This document shows positions 24,559 through 33,446 of a stretch of DNA of 45,123 nt, piece after piece. Every line of letters starts with the position of its first letter. The stretch's first letter is position 1. The translations under genes and the position numbers were made by a program. Source of the stretch: a virus; IMG/VR virus record IMGVR_UViG_3300030101_004497, positions 1 to 45,123 of that record; one strand, 5' to 3'. The notes under the pieces are model-generated. The model was not told the origin of the DNA. It ran no database searches and worked only from the letters and a program-made list of their open reading frames with translations.

Positions 24559-25247
24559 CACACCCTCTCAAATACGTAACATCCAGATGTTCCACGTTCT
24601 ACAAATATTTGATTTGGTAAATTCGTTGCTCCAGCAGAACCTTTTAAGATTGCACTATAAATTCTGATACGATCTATTATTTTAGAACCTGTAAAACTAA
24701 AGCTGCACCATATTGCTACGGGTATCTCTTGCTTTTCCCAACTTGTTGTCAATGGATTCGTTCCGTAAAGCCCATAACACATAATACTAGAATCAATAAC
24801 AGTAATAGTTCCTGAATTATCCTCATGGGCAATTGCAAAAGCTGCATGCACATTTGGATCTGCGGCAATGACAGTACCGCTTTGCTTTACAACATCTATT
24901 CTACATGTGAAAAATACTACGTAGGCGCTGTCATTAGTAGTAATGAAAGTAGATCCATTATTGTCTAATCTAAAAGCTGTAAGTTCCTGCCATGGATCAC
25001 CTGTAACATCGGAAGCCTGATCACCCGTTCCAAAACTTGTCACCGCTATTGGCGAAGTACCATCTCTATTAACAGAATCAAATGCCACCAAAGGCGAGGC
25101 ACCTGTAGACATTTGGTCAAAACTAAAACTAGATGGACCTATAAAATTCTCATCACAGTTGTTTATGTTTTGACGAACCGTATCATGCATCTTTATTACA
25201 GATTGTTTTGTTATTTTTTCTCCGCTCTTTGGTTGTTGTACGCTCAC
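24558..25247 (-). CDS. Putative tail/virion protein, 229 aa
   Basis: 229 residues starting at GTG (MSVQQPKSGEKITKQSVIKM) behind GGGGGGAT; the start overlaps the previous stop (TAGTG). A short basic helical head is followed by a beta-rich jelly-roll-like domain (TNDSAYVVFFTCRIDVVKQS, IPVAIWCSFSFTG). The head-plus-beta-domain form resembles phage fibre or adsorption accessory proteins. No family recognised. Confidence 0.6.
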   Translation of the reverse strand: MSVQQPKSGEKITKQSVIKMHDTVRQNINNCDENFIGPSSFSFDQMSTGASPLVAFDSVNRDGTSPIAVTSFGTGDQASDVTGDPWQELTAFRLDNNGSTFITTNDSAYVVFFTCRIDVVKQSGTVIAADPNVHAAFAIAHEDNSGTITVIDSSIMCYGLYGTNPLTTSWEKQEIPVAIWCSFSFTGSKIIDRIRIYSAILKGSAGATNLPNQIFVERGTSGCYVFERV

Positions 25248-26044
25248 TATCCCCCCAAAATAGCGCCACGTGCAAAGCGCATAACAATTAGATTTCTGTT
25301 ACCAATTACAAACCCTTTGAAAGACTTTCCGTCTTTGTCTCTAAAATAGTCATAAATGGCTGCTATATTATTGATTGTTGCATTAACGCCAGTAATTGTT
25401 TTATCTGGGCGCCCTATGTTAGCCACAACCGTCGCGAAATGCGCCCCTGCCTCTAAATACTGTATGGTTGTTCCTGAAACCCCTAGACTGGTGTGGGCGA
25501 AACCTGTGCCTCTAATTCCAGCAACAGAATTTTCAATACCGAAAGGGCCGGTGCCCAGTATGTTGTTACCGTCAATTTGAATAGAAGATTGAAATCGCAC
25601 TCTAAAGGTACCCGTCAAAACACCAGAGGCAGGACTAAATAGATCGTTGACAACTGTTTGACCTGGCATGTAGTATTGCATTGAATAACATATCATGACT
25701 AGTTCAGGATCCTCTGCAACCCATTCTGCCCTGATGTCACCATCACCTACTTCCTGTAAACCTCTATCTAATTTTATCTGATGCAAGTTTGCATCTGGCG
25801 TTCCACTTCCACGACCGACAATGGGATCTGATCCATTTGATATTTGTAATCTAGCAGCAACGGTTTTGTTGATAACATTTATATGTGTACCTGATTTCAG
25901 GTTGACTCGTTGATCAAACGTATCGTTTGCCCACTGGTAGTGTGATGTGTTTGATACCACTCTATTTGGTTCGACAAAATCTTGTGCGAGTTTACTAGGG
26001 TCAACCACTTCACCATTTTTAACTCCTTTTGGTAAAAACAGCAT
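25247..26044 (-). CDS. Putative tail/virion protein, 265 aa
   Basis: 265 residues with a short helical N-terminus (VDPSKLAQDFVEPNRVVSN) and a beta-rich body (GVLTGTFRVRFQSSIQIDGN) like its two downstream neighbours. GGAG before the ATG. Not recognised. The three consecutive head-plus-beta proteins may form a hetero-oligomeric tail appendage; that is inference. Confidence 0.6.
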   Translation of the reverse strand: MLFLPKGVKNGEVVDPSKLAQDFVEPNRVVSNTSHYQWANDTFDQRVNLKSGTHINVINKTVAARLQISNGSDPIVGRGSGTPDANLHQIKLDRGLQEVGDGDIRAEWVAEDPELVMICYSMQYYMPGQTVVNDLFSPASGVLTGTFRVRFQSSIQIDGNNILGTGPFGIENSVAGIRGTGFAHTSLGVSGTTIQYLEAGAHFATVVANIGRPDKTITGVNATINNIAAIYDYFRDKDGKSFKGFVIGNRNLIVMRFARGAILGG

Positions 26045-28221
26045 TATGGATCTCCTGTTGGTGTTCTGCCTCCAGGTCTTGCGACTGTTGGTCCAAACAT
26101 GTCTACATTATACAACTGAAAGTAACTTCTTGTTGTAATAGATATACTTTGTACTGACTGGCTTGGCAAATCAACTGCTAACTTATCACCATATATTCTT
26201 TCAGATCTGTAAACAGAACTATCAAACAACGCCGTGCCAAAGAAAGGTACATCCGATGCTGACTCTGGATTGTATGCGACTATGCTAGCTGTGGTGCCAA
26301 TAACATCGTCAAAGTTCCAATCCTGAAAAACACTTACATCAGCGGTGCCGTTTGAGCTTTCTTGCGCAGTTAAAATAGATTGATTGGTTCTGTGTGATGA
26401 GTGTAGTCTGGGTCCACCACCGCTAAAGTTATTCCATGACGTTCGATAAATTGATGTAGGACGAGGTGCTGAGTAACCAGGATAGCCCCTGTTTAATACA
26501 AAACAACCCTGAGTTTGATTACGCCCTTCCCCTAAAACTCCACCTACTAACACAGTGTTAATTTCTGGTATGGATGTCGCACCACCTGTTACAATCAATC
26601 CACTTTTTATTCGCCACCCTTTGTTTTTGTAATCCCATACAAACTGCATATCTGGAACCGCACTGTCATCAAACGGTAATATAAATACTACTTCACTTGA
26701 TTCTCTATCAATCCATGAATGACCAAACTTTGATCTTACATGGTTTATACGTTGCAAACGTTTACGTATGCTAAATCCAATGTCTATAACTTCACCACTG
26801 GTATTCATCAGCCAAAAGCTGCTTGCACCATACCAGACCACACTGTTATCAGGCGCAATCTGTACTAAGTTTGGCCCAGCACATCCGGCACGTTTATGAA
26901 TGGTTCCTACTTGCCATTGTGGGTACTGACCGCCGATGTAATGTACGGCTTCTTTCTTAAACACCAACATCACTGGATCTGAAGTGTACTCTAAGAAGGC
27001 CGAAGTGGTTGCCGTAATCTCACCAGTGTCTGGGAAAACATCCAAGTAGTGACCCTCAAGAACACTCTCTGCGATTGGTCCTATGACAGAAGTTTGTTCG
27101 GACCACCATACTCTAAATGGATACTCGTCTGTACGAATCAACCATAGAGATCCGCTAAAGCCCCTAATAAAATAAAAGCCTACGGGTATTGACAGCCTTG
27201 GCTCCCATCTAGCTCCTAGTTCACCATCTGGTATGTCGTCTATGTATTCAGTAGCGATGTTGTTTGGGATTCTGTGTAAAAACCTCATCTCACCTTCGCT
27301 AAAGGCTGGTAAATTTTTTATATTAAAAGTTCGCAAAAGTATTCGGGCCACTGTCTCTATAGGCCCAGGCGGTATATCTTTGACACGAAACCGCCGGAGC
27401 ATTTTTGCAACACCACCACCATCTTGATCTGCTGTGTCTTGTTCTATTTTAACCGAGGAGCCGATGGGACTAGTTGCGCTGTATGCGCCATCACAGTTCT
27501 CATAAACCACTGAATACTGATACTCACAGTCTAGTATTCCACCTAATGTAACTAAGTCACCACTACCATCTTTTCCTGTTCGATTGGGATCTGTGCTACC
27601 TACACGACCCTTTACTGAAAATCCACCATTATTTGGTTTGTCACCACTACGTTCTGGACCATTAGCGCTTGGTGCAGAAGGTGGAGCCGTATACCCAAAC
27701 GGTCTTAGACGAAAGCCATCCCACACCCATGCAGCGCCACCATCAGCAAATGTAAAGTACATTCGGTTACCGAATACCTGTATCTGCGCTGGATATGATT
27801 GTCTTGATGTTGGCCTTATGGATGACAGAGTGTTGGATTCATCATAATACTTTTGCTCATCCAAGCCTTTGTAGGTGGGTGTTGCAAGCCTGTTGCCTGG
27901 TGTATATCGAAACACACCTGTCTTTGTCAAGAAAAGTATTTCTGGTTTTTGCCCATAGAACATACCGTAGCCGATAGCCAGTACGCCGGATTCAGGATTA
28001 GAACCAATGGTCAAAATATTTTGAAATGGTTGAGGTTGAGCGTTACCGTTCCATTCATCTGGTATGAGCGGCATGATACGATACTTTGATGACATCATGC
28101 CGTTTTCGTCAACGGTCCAGTTCTCTATGAGGTTTGCAGATGTACCCTGTGAAAAAGGCATCTCACCCATAACACGTGCCAGACCAACCGATACGCCCTT
28201 ATACCCTTTCCAAGTTGCCAT
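26044..28221 (-). CDS. Tail tubular protein B / nozzle-like, 725 aa
   Basis: 725 residues, close to T7 gp12 (about 790) in length and placed directly after the adaptor candidate, as in T7. Beta-rich throughout with many Trp and Gly, as expected of a beta-propeller-like tail nozzle: GILDCEYQYSVVYENCDGAY and DTGEITATTSAFLEYTSDPV. Ribosome site AGGAGG. The call rests on order, size and composition, not on a diagnostic motif. Confidence 0.65.
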   Translation of the reverse strand: MATWKGYKGVSVGLARVMGEMPFSQGTSANLIENWTVDENGMMSSKYRIMPLIPDEWNGNAQPQPFQNILTIGSNPESGVLAIGYGMFYGQKPEILFLTKTGVFRYTPGNRLATPTYKGLDEQKYYDESNTLSSIRPTSRQSYPAQIQVFGNRMYFTFADGGAAWVWDGFRLRPFGYTAPPSAPSANGPERSGDKPNNGGFSVKGRVGSTDPNRTGKDGSGDLVTLGGILDCEYQYSVVYENCDGAYSATSPIGSSVKIEQDTADQDGGGVAKMLRRFRVKDIPPGPIETVARILLRTFNIKNLPAFSEGEMRFLHRIPNNIATEYIDDIPDGELGARWEPRLSIPVGFYFIRGFSGSLWLIRTDEYPFRVWWSEQTSVIGPIAESVLEGHYLDVFPDTGEITATTSAFLEYTSDPVMLVFKKEAVHYIGGQYPQWQVGTIHKRAGCAGPNLVQIAPDNSVVWYGASSFWLMNTSGEVIDIGFSIRKRLQRINHVRSKFGHSWIDRESSEVVFILPFDDSAVPDMQFVWDYKNKGWRIKSGLIVTGGATSIPEINTVLVGGVLGEGRNQTQGCFVLNRGYPGYSAPRPTSIYRTSWNNFSGGGPRLHSSHRTNQSILTAQESSNGTADVSVFQDWNFDDVIGTTASIVAYNPESASDVPFFGTALFDSSVYRSERIYGDKLAVDLPSQSVQSISITTRSYFQLYNVDMFGPTVARPGGRTPTGDP

Positions 28222-28230
28222 TGCAGCCTC

Positions 28231-29745
28231 CTATGGTGGGGTTATGTCTGTAATTTTACGGTTTCTCGATGGGCCGAACCTGTGGCCTCGTGCTGAAATA
28301 CCGTTACCGAAACGACCAGTTTGATGTCCAGCAACGTTGTATGCTCTTCGTAACCTGGTCAAGTGCATCTTGTACTCGTCCATGTAAAATGCTTTGCGGC
28401 TCGGTTCGCCATCTCTATCACCCACTACCATGCTCGAAACCAATGCGTAGAGTGCGTCAAAACAATCTGGCGGTAGTCTGGGTGTATCAGTATCAAAAGT
28501 CAACTGAGGGGGCCTACGGAACATTCTAAGTAGTATTGGTGTTTCGTTAGAAATGCTTCTGTCAAACCGTATGTGAAAATGACCATTTGTAGCTTTTAAG
28601 GTAAACCTTCTATCTACAGGATCATCTTCACCTCTATCTTCAGTTTCTGTTACGTGACCATCGACTACACGCCATAAATAGTATGTACCATCATTTTCAA
28701 TTTCTCCACCATGATCTGACCTTGTATTTAGTTCTGTATCAGTACGTCGTCTAAATATAAACTTTTCAATACCATTATGATGATATGACAAAGCCGTTTT
28801 ATCAGGTCCATATCCGTACACATAATCAATGTCTGGAGTCACAATTTTAATTGCTCCACTACCCCATGTAGTAGATATAGAATCTGATGTCTGGCTAGGA
28901 GCACTTTGATAGTACGGTAATAATATACCTTCATTAGTATTTAAGTATTTTTTTTGACGCCCCCAAACATGTACAACTTTGTATTGAAAAGTTCCTGCTG
29001 GCCCAAAACTAGTTTGCTCGGCACCAGAATCGTCGTGGCCCCAAGCGTTTGTAACTTGCTTGTCTTCAACTTTAAGAAGACTTACTTTTGGTTTGTAGTG
29101 AGGTGATTGTAGTTGAAAGAAAGAACCTCTAGCATACAGTTCTGGTTGGCCTTCTAATCTAAACCCAACTGAGTTTCTGTAGTTAGTAAGATCGCCTAGA
29201 AAGGTGCTTTCTAAAATAGGAAAAGGACTATTGTCAGGGTCACGTATGACATCTACAATAGATTGAGCATCAGCAGGATACGGGTACTCTTCCGTGAATA
29301 CACGGTACCCAGACATTTCAGTACCTACGGCAGCACCTGTTGCATGGGGTGAGTCGAGAACTATTCTCTGAGCATTGTTTAATGCATTATTATATACATC
29401 TTGTATACGACGATAAAAGAACCTACCATTGAATTGGTATTCAAGTGTACGAGCACGTAGAGTACCATCTGTGGCTAATACCGGGTCAGGTATTTTTTGT
29501 CCAGAACCAAACGGCAATTTCATTACCCTGTTATCTGCTGTAGTGGATATAACACCACTAGAAATTGATGGCTCGGCCATGATGCGGGTTTCTTCATAAA
29601 GAAGTTGCTTAGGCAAATCCGTCCACATCCTACGGATTGCCGTGTTGATAAATGTATTGAGGCGAGTGTCGCCTGAGGTTCCCCTATCGGGGAGCCCCAG
29701 ACGAACTCGGACCTCGTTACGAATGTCGGCTAATGTGCCAAACAT
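28231..29745 (-). CDS. Head-tail adaptor / tail tubular protein A-like, 504 aa
   Basis: 504 residues. The N-terminus (IRNEVRVRLGLPDRGTSGDT, LNTFINTAIRRMWTDLPKQL) is the short helical core typical of podovirus adaptor proteins that bind under the portal; a conserved LPPDCFDALYALVSSMV-type helix returns near 410-430. Between them is a long beta-rich insertion, which makes it much longer than T7 gp11 (196). AGGTG before the ATG. Confidence 0.65.
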   Translation of the reverse strand: MFGTLADIRNEVRVRLGLPDRGTSGDTRLNTFINTAIRRMWTDLPKQLLYEETRIMAEPSISSGVISTTADNRVMKLPFGSGQKIPDPVLATDGTLRARTLEYQFNGRFFYRRIQDVYNNALNNAQRIVLDSPHATGAAVGTEMSGYRVFTEEYPYPADAQSIVDVIRDPDNSPFPILESTFLGDLTNYRNSVGFRLEGQPELYARGSFFQLQSPHYKPKVSLLKVEDKQVTNAWGHDDSGAEQTSFGPAGTFQYKVVHVWGRQKKYLNTNEGILLPYYQSAPSQTSDSISTTWGSGAIKIVTPDIDYVYGYGPDKTALSYHHNGIEKFIFRRRTDTELNTRSDHGGEIENDGTYYLWRVVDGHVTETEDRGEDDPVDRRFTLKATNGHFHIRFDRSISNETPILLRMFRRPPQLTFDTDTPRLPPDCFDALYALVSSMVVGDRDGEPSRKAFYMDEYKMHLTRLRRAYNVAGHQTGRFGNGISARGHRFGPSRNRKITDITPP

Positions 29746-29752
29746 CTTTCAC

Positions 29753-30256
29753 CTAGAGTACGTTGATGTATGCTTTAATGGTGTTGTCAGAGGCTTTTGT
29801 TGACAGACCAATCCCGCAAAGCTGCGCTTCATCACCATGAGCGCTGAACGTAAGGACTGCAACTTCACCAGCAGTACCACCGGTTGCAAGTAAAGCACCT
29901 ATACCACCACCGTATCCACCAGCAACGTTTACCTTATCAACAACTCCACGACAAACAACAAATCCAAAAGAACCTGATGCTATATCGGCAATCGCTACAC
30001 CAGCAACTTTAATGGCTTCATTCTCGGCAGCACCCAATGGAGCCGCTTCGCCTGTTGAATACAATGCATTTGCGTTTGCTGCTGCGACTTGACATATGTC
30101 GCCAGTCGTAACAGTGGCGGTTGCTTTGATCAAACGTACATACCGGACAGAAGTGTTGCCACTTTCGTCTGTATGAAGGTCTTCATAAATTTTACCAACA
30201 ACTGCTTGTTTGTCGGTAGCGCTGTAAAAAGCGCTTGCTCTTATTACATTTGACAT
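29753..30256 (-). CDS. Head decoration/stabilisation-type protein, 167 aa
   Basis: 167 residues, Gly/Ala/Val-rich beta protein immediately downstream of the capsid gene. The middle reads like small trimeric capsid-decoration proteins: TGDICQVAAANANAL, then AVAGVAIADIASGS-type strands and GFVVCRGVVDKVNVAGGY. AGGAG 6 nt before the ATG. Such proteins cement the shell after expansion. Family not certain. Confidence 0.6.
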   Translation of the reverse strand: MSNVIRASAFYSATDKQAVVGKIYEDLHTDESGNTSVRYVRLIKATATVTTGDICQVAAANANALYSTGEAAPLGAAENEAIKVAGVAIADIASGSFGFVVCRGVVDKVNVAGGYGGGIGALLATGGTAGEVAVLTFSAHGDEAQLCGIGLSTKASDNTIKAYINVL

Positions 30257-30265
30257 TTTAAACTC

Positions 30266-31345
30266 CTATGCAGGGTCAGAGGTGCATGCTTGAATAAGTA
30301 ACTGATGTACAGCCAACTGAGATTCAAGGAAAACATAACCAACGTCAGCATCCATGTTGCCATGCAAAGTATGATCGGTGAACTTGGTCACTCGGAAGTC
30401 ATTGTTTGCATTGACATAGTATTGGATACCGTTTGGATTTAGCAGGTAGACAAACTTGGAATCGGTGGCTTGTGGGCCTCCAATGGCTTGAATACGAGCA
30501 TCGGTCATGAAACGACTGTTGTAGTACTGAACACCGTTGATAACATGAATGGTCTTTTGGGCCTTTCCTTGCTCAAGGTCTTCTGGTCTGTACATAATAC
30601 CATTTCCATTGTTACCATAGATACGTACTGCATCCCCAATCGCCACATGATTGGCAATAGAAGTCAATCCAATAGAGATACCTTCATTGTCTTCAGCGTA
30701 TGAATCAGCGGTAATTTTAAGCTGTTCACAAGTTGTTAAGAAGGTGTTTGAAAATCCAGAGTGCTCAGCGTACTGATTGTACCAGTTGTTTTCGTCATCA
30801 ACAGTATCTTCATTACGGGAGAGGTTCATGTAAGTTCCTGATTGTGCTCCTGGTAAGGCAAATTGTAGAGCCCCACTTTCAAAACCAGACGCGGACAAAC
30901 TTGTTTGTTCACCACATAATGTTCCAAATCCACTCAAAGCACCAACATCTCCAACATACATTTGACGTGCTACAGCGTTTTGGAACGACTGCATTACTGC
31001 CATTGTTGTATCTTGGACCCAACGCTTCTTGTCTTCGTTTGACTGCATGCGGTCACGGTCGATGTGAGGCAGAATAATCGGCTTCACAAATCGTGCCCAG
31101 TCACCGAAGATAAAGTCGAAAGTCTCTTTCTTGGCTAGGGGGATTTCAAGGTTGGTTCCATTCAGTTCAGAAATGTCTGAATGACCGGATTTGATACGAG
31201 GTACACGTACGTTCGTACCACCACTTCGGATTACCTTGTTACGCTTTCGCATGGCATCCAGAAGTGGGTTTTGTGAGTAGAAAGAAGGAATACTCTTCTT
31301 AACTACATCTGGAACTGTAAAGTTCGCAAATTCTAACAGACCCAT
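30266..31345 (-). CDS. Major capsid protein
   Basis: 359 residues, the expected size for an HK97-fold capsid protein, located after the scaffold gene. Features typical of the family: an N-terminal arm (FANFTVPDVVKKSIPSFYSQ), NVRVPRIKSGHSDISELNGT, FIFGDWARFVKPIILPHIDR, a long helix with TMAVMQSFQNAVARQMYVGD (backbone helix), and a C-terminal strand region ending LAVHQLLIQACTSDPA. Strong ribosome site AAAGGAG. Late operon, high expression expected. Confidence 0.85.
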   Translation of the reverse strand: MGLLEFANFTVPDVVKKSIPSFYSQNPLLDAMRKRNKVIRSGGTNVRVPRIKSGHSDISELNGTNLEIPLAKKETFDFIFGDWARFVKPIILPHIDRDRMQSNEDKKRWVQDTTMAVMQSFQNAVARQMYVGDVGALSGFGTLCGEQTSLSASGFESGALQFALPGAQSGTYMNLSRNEDTVDDENNWYNQYAEHSGFSNTFLTTCEQLKITADSYAEDNEGISIGLTSIANHVAIGDAVRIYGNNGNGIMYRPEDLEQGKAQKTIHVINGVQYYNSRFMTDARIQAIGGPQATDSKFVYLLNPNGIQYYVNANNDFRVTKFTDHTLHGNMDADVGYVFLESQLAVHQLLIQACTSDPA

Positions 31346-31364
31346 GACGGTTCTCCTTTAGTTG

Positions 31365-32264
31365 TTACATATCAAGTAAATACTCGCCACGTGTCAGGAT
31401 GTCATCAAATGACATGTCTGAAACGGGAACGGCGGGCATGTTGGGAGCAAGTTCGCCCCCTGAAACGAGTGCTTGCTTACCAGCGCTGGGGTTTTGTTGT
31501 CTGACAGCAGATTGAGGCTCACTTGAAGAAGGAGTTTTAGCAGACGATGGGGCAGTACCACCATGTCTATAGATTGCCAATTTGTAAGCGTCAACCATTT
31601 TGTCATACAACGAATCCCCGATATATCGGCTATGAAACCCATCGTGCTGCATAGCTTCTATAAACGCTGCCTTCACGGCATCGTTTTGTGTATCATACTC
31701 CGGAAACTCAATCATGAACAGACGATGACACAAGTCCACGTTCTCCGTAGACATGATGTCAAAACTGTCATTAAGTGCATTGTATTCAGTAATGATCGGC
31801 TCTACATTGCCTTTTTGTGCTTCAGTAAGATTATCTATAAGTGTTGTAAAGTGTTCACTTAATTCTTTGTACTGTGAAATTTGGTCATCCAACTCAGTTT
31901 GTGTTTCGAGCACAAGGTTTAGTATGGGCTCTATTTCAGAACGAGCTTCATCACTGAGATTACTAAGATCGACTTCTTCCCAGTTCTCATATTTCTTTGG
32001 TTCATTATTTTGCGGCTCTGTATTTTCTACAGACTCGACTTCTGTATTGGCGTCTTCTTGATCAGACGGTTGGGAATCCACCTGCTGGGGCTGCTCCGGC
32101 TGGGGCTGCTCCGGCTCCAGTTGGGGCGAAGACTCCACCGGGGACAAATCCTGCTGAGGCTCCGATTGGGACACCGGCTCCGGTTGGGATTGGTTGGGCT
32201 CCGCTAAGTTCACGGGCTCTGTTGGCGGCGATTGCGAGATCGATTGCTCCTGAGTTGACTCCAT
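31365..32264 (-). CDS. Capsid scaffold protein, 299 aa
   Basis: 299 residues, very acidic. The N-terminal 90 are low-complexity Pro/Gln/Glu/Ser (EPEQPQPEQPQQVDSQPSDQ), then a helical coiled-coil core (LNLVLETQTELDDQISQYKE), then a flexible tail. This composition and the position just before the capsid gene are typical of scaffolds that template procapsid assembly. The first 203 nt overlap the previous gene in another frame; AAGGAG 7 nt before the ATG supports this start. Confidence 0.8.
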   Translation of the reverse strand: MESTQEQSISQSPPTEPVNLAEPNQSQPEPVSQSEPQQDLSPVESSPQLEPEQPQPEQPQQVDSQPSDQEDANTEVESVENTEPQNNEPKKYENWEEVDLSNLSDEARSEIEPILNLVLETQTELDDQISQYKELSEHFTTLIDNLTEAQKGNVEPIITEYNALNDSFDIMSTENVDLCHRLFMIEFPEYDTQNDAVKAAFIEAMQHDGFHSRYIGDSLYDKMVDAYKLAIYRHGGTAPSSAKTPSSSEPQSAVRQQNPSAGKQALVSGGELAPNMPAVPVSDMSFDDILTRGEYLLDM

Positions 32265-32640
32265 CGATAAACTCCTTAAGTTGTTCGGGTTGTGAAAGGT
32301 CGTAAAGACCTGGATCTATGGCATCAATGATAACTTGCATGGATGCCAAAATTTCGGGTGTAATTTCTGATACGGCCTCAGTGAACAAACCCATGGCTAC
32401 CATTCTTGCTGTTGCCTGTTGCACAAGTTCAGGTGGGATTTGGCCCATCATACCAGTAGGCGGGGTCATCATTGGCGCTGGAGCAGCGGCTGGAGCAGCG
32501 GCTGGGGCGGCAGCGGCTGGGCTCAGTGCAGTTTCTAGGTTTCCAAGTGCGCTATCCAACGCTGCCATTAACTCTGCATCTGACATATTTTCCAGTTCAT
32601 TCTGTCTCGTCATCGCTTGGTCTGCTTGATTCATACTCAT
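32062..32640 (-). CDS. Virion-morphogenesis protein, Ala/Pro-rich, 192 aa
   Basis: 192 residues: acidic helical start (NELENMSDAELMAALDSALG), an AAPAAAPAAAPAP linker near 45-60, a helical middle (QVIIDAIDPGLYDLSQPEQL) and an Ala/Pro/Gly tail. The last 67 codons are read in a second frame by the scaffold gene. Position between portal and scaffold suggests a head assembly role. No family recognised. A GGAAGTGA ribosome site precedes the ATG. Confidence 0.65.
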   Translation of the reverse strand: MSMNQADQAMTRQNELENMSDAELMAALDSALGNLETALSPAAAAPAAAPAAAPAPMMTPPTGMMGQIPPELVQQATARMVAMGLFTEAVSEITPEILASMQVIIDAIDPGLYDLSQPEQLKEFIDGVNSGAIDLAIAANRARELSGAQPIPTGAGVPIGASAGFVPGGVFAPTGAGAAPAGAAPAGGFPTV

Positions 32641-33070
32641 CGTTCACTTCCTTCCATCTATTGTATTGACTGTCTGTCCAGCCGGTTTTACTAATAATTT
32701 CTTGCTTGTCACCATGGTCGTACCATGCTTCTACCCCACCGGTAGCAATAATTTTTTCTTGGTCAACTATTTGATCTGTAGCATACTCTCTGGATTCTCG
32801 CATTTCTTTGGCTGTACAAGGAACAATTCCTTGTTCTTTTTCCCAAGCCTCTTTGTCTTTGGCATCTCGGAAAGACCGTTTGCGATTTTTACCAAGTATA
32901 TCGTCTTCACTTCGTGCCAAGTCAAAAAAAACTTCGCTACCCAAAACAAAAGTAGACATCTTCCTGTGGGCATCCAAACCGCAGTGACAAGGCACCTGAT
33001 CAGGTATGTCTAAGTACATTATACGGCGTACCTTGTGGCCTGATCTACAGGTATAGTTGATGATTGGCAT
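32597..33070 (-). CDS. Small zinc-ribbon-like protein, 157 aa
   Basis: 157 residues. The N-terminus MPIINYTCRSGHKVRRIMYL with a later VPCHCG resembles the FmdB-type zinc ribbon (MPxYxYxCxxCGH) although the first Cys pair is reduced to Cys plus His. The rest is charged and helical (EKEQGIVPCTAKEMRESREY). The start overlaps the preceding stop (TAATG), and the end overlaps the next gene by 44 nt. Function unknown; head module. Confidence 0.65.
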   Translation of the reverse strand: MPIINYTCRSGHKVRRIMYLDIPDQVPCHCGLDAHRKMSTFVLGSEVFFDLARSEDDILGKNRKRSFRDAKDKEAWEKEQGIVPCTAKEMRESREYATDQIVDQEKIIATGGVEAWYDHGDKQEIISKTGWTDSQYNRWKEVNDEYESSRPSDDETE

Positions 33071-33435
33071 TACATTAACCTACTGGCGTCATGCTCTTCT
33101 ACAACTTCTATTTCAATTTCCCCTGCGGCACCTTCATGTTCGACATCCTCTCCAAGCATAAGCACTGGACCATCTTTGTACATCATGAAATGAAAACCTT
33201 CAGGGGCAGGTATTTTCATTGTTTTTTTTGAGCCATCCATCTTCACTTCGTAACCTTTATCAGACATGTGCATGGTATCATGTTCCATACTCATTGAATC
33301 ATCAATCATTTTCATTGCGTAATCTTCTGGTCGCATTTTCATTTCTTTTGGCATGTCAGGTGCCTCAAGTAAAATCAAAGCTATTGATTCTTTGTCGCCT
33401 TTACGTGCTTTATGACATGTTTCTTTTTCATACAT
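33070..33435 (-). CDS. Hypothetical head-module protein, 121 aa
   Basis: 121 residues from MYEKETCHKARKGDKES, rich in Met, Glu and Asp (EDYAMKMIDDSMSMEHDTMHM) and with a small beta part ending EGAAGEIEIEVVEEHDASRLM. Not recognised. The start at 33435 is preferred because GAGG lies 10 nt upstream; an earlier ATG at 33450 overlaps the portal stop. Lies directly downstream of the portal gene. Confidence 0.65.
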   Translation of the reverse strand: MYEKETCHKARKGDKESIALILLEAPDMPKEMKMRPEDYAMKMIDDSMSMEHDTMHMSDKGYEVKMDGSKKTMKIPAPEGFHFMMYKDGPVLMLGEDVEHEGAAGEIEIEVVEEHDASRLM

Positions 33436-33446
33436 GGTATTTATCC

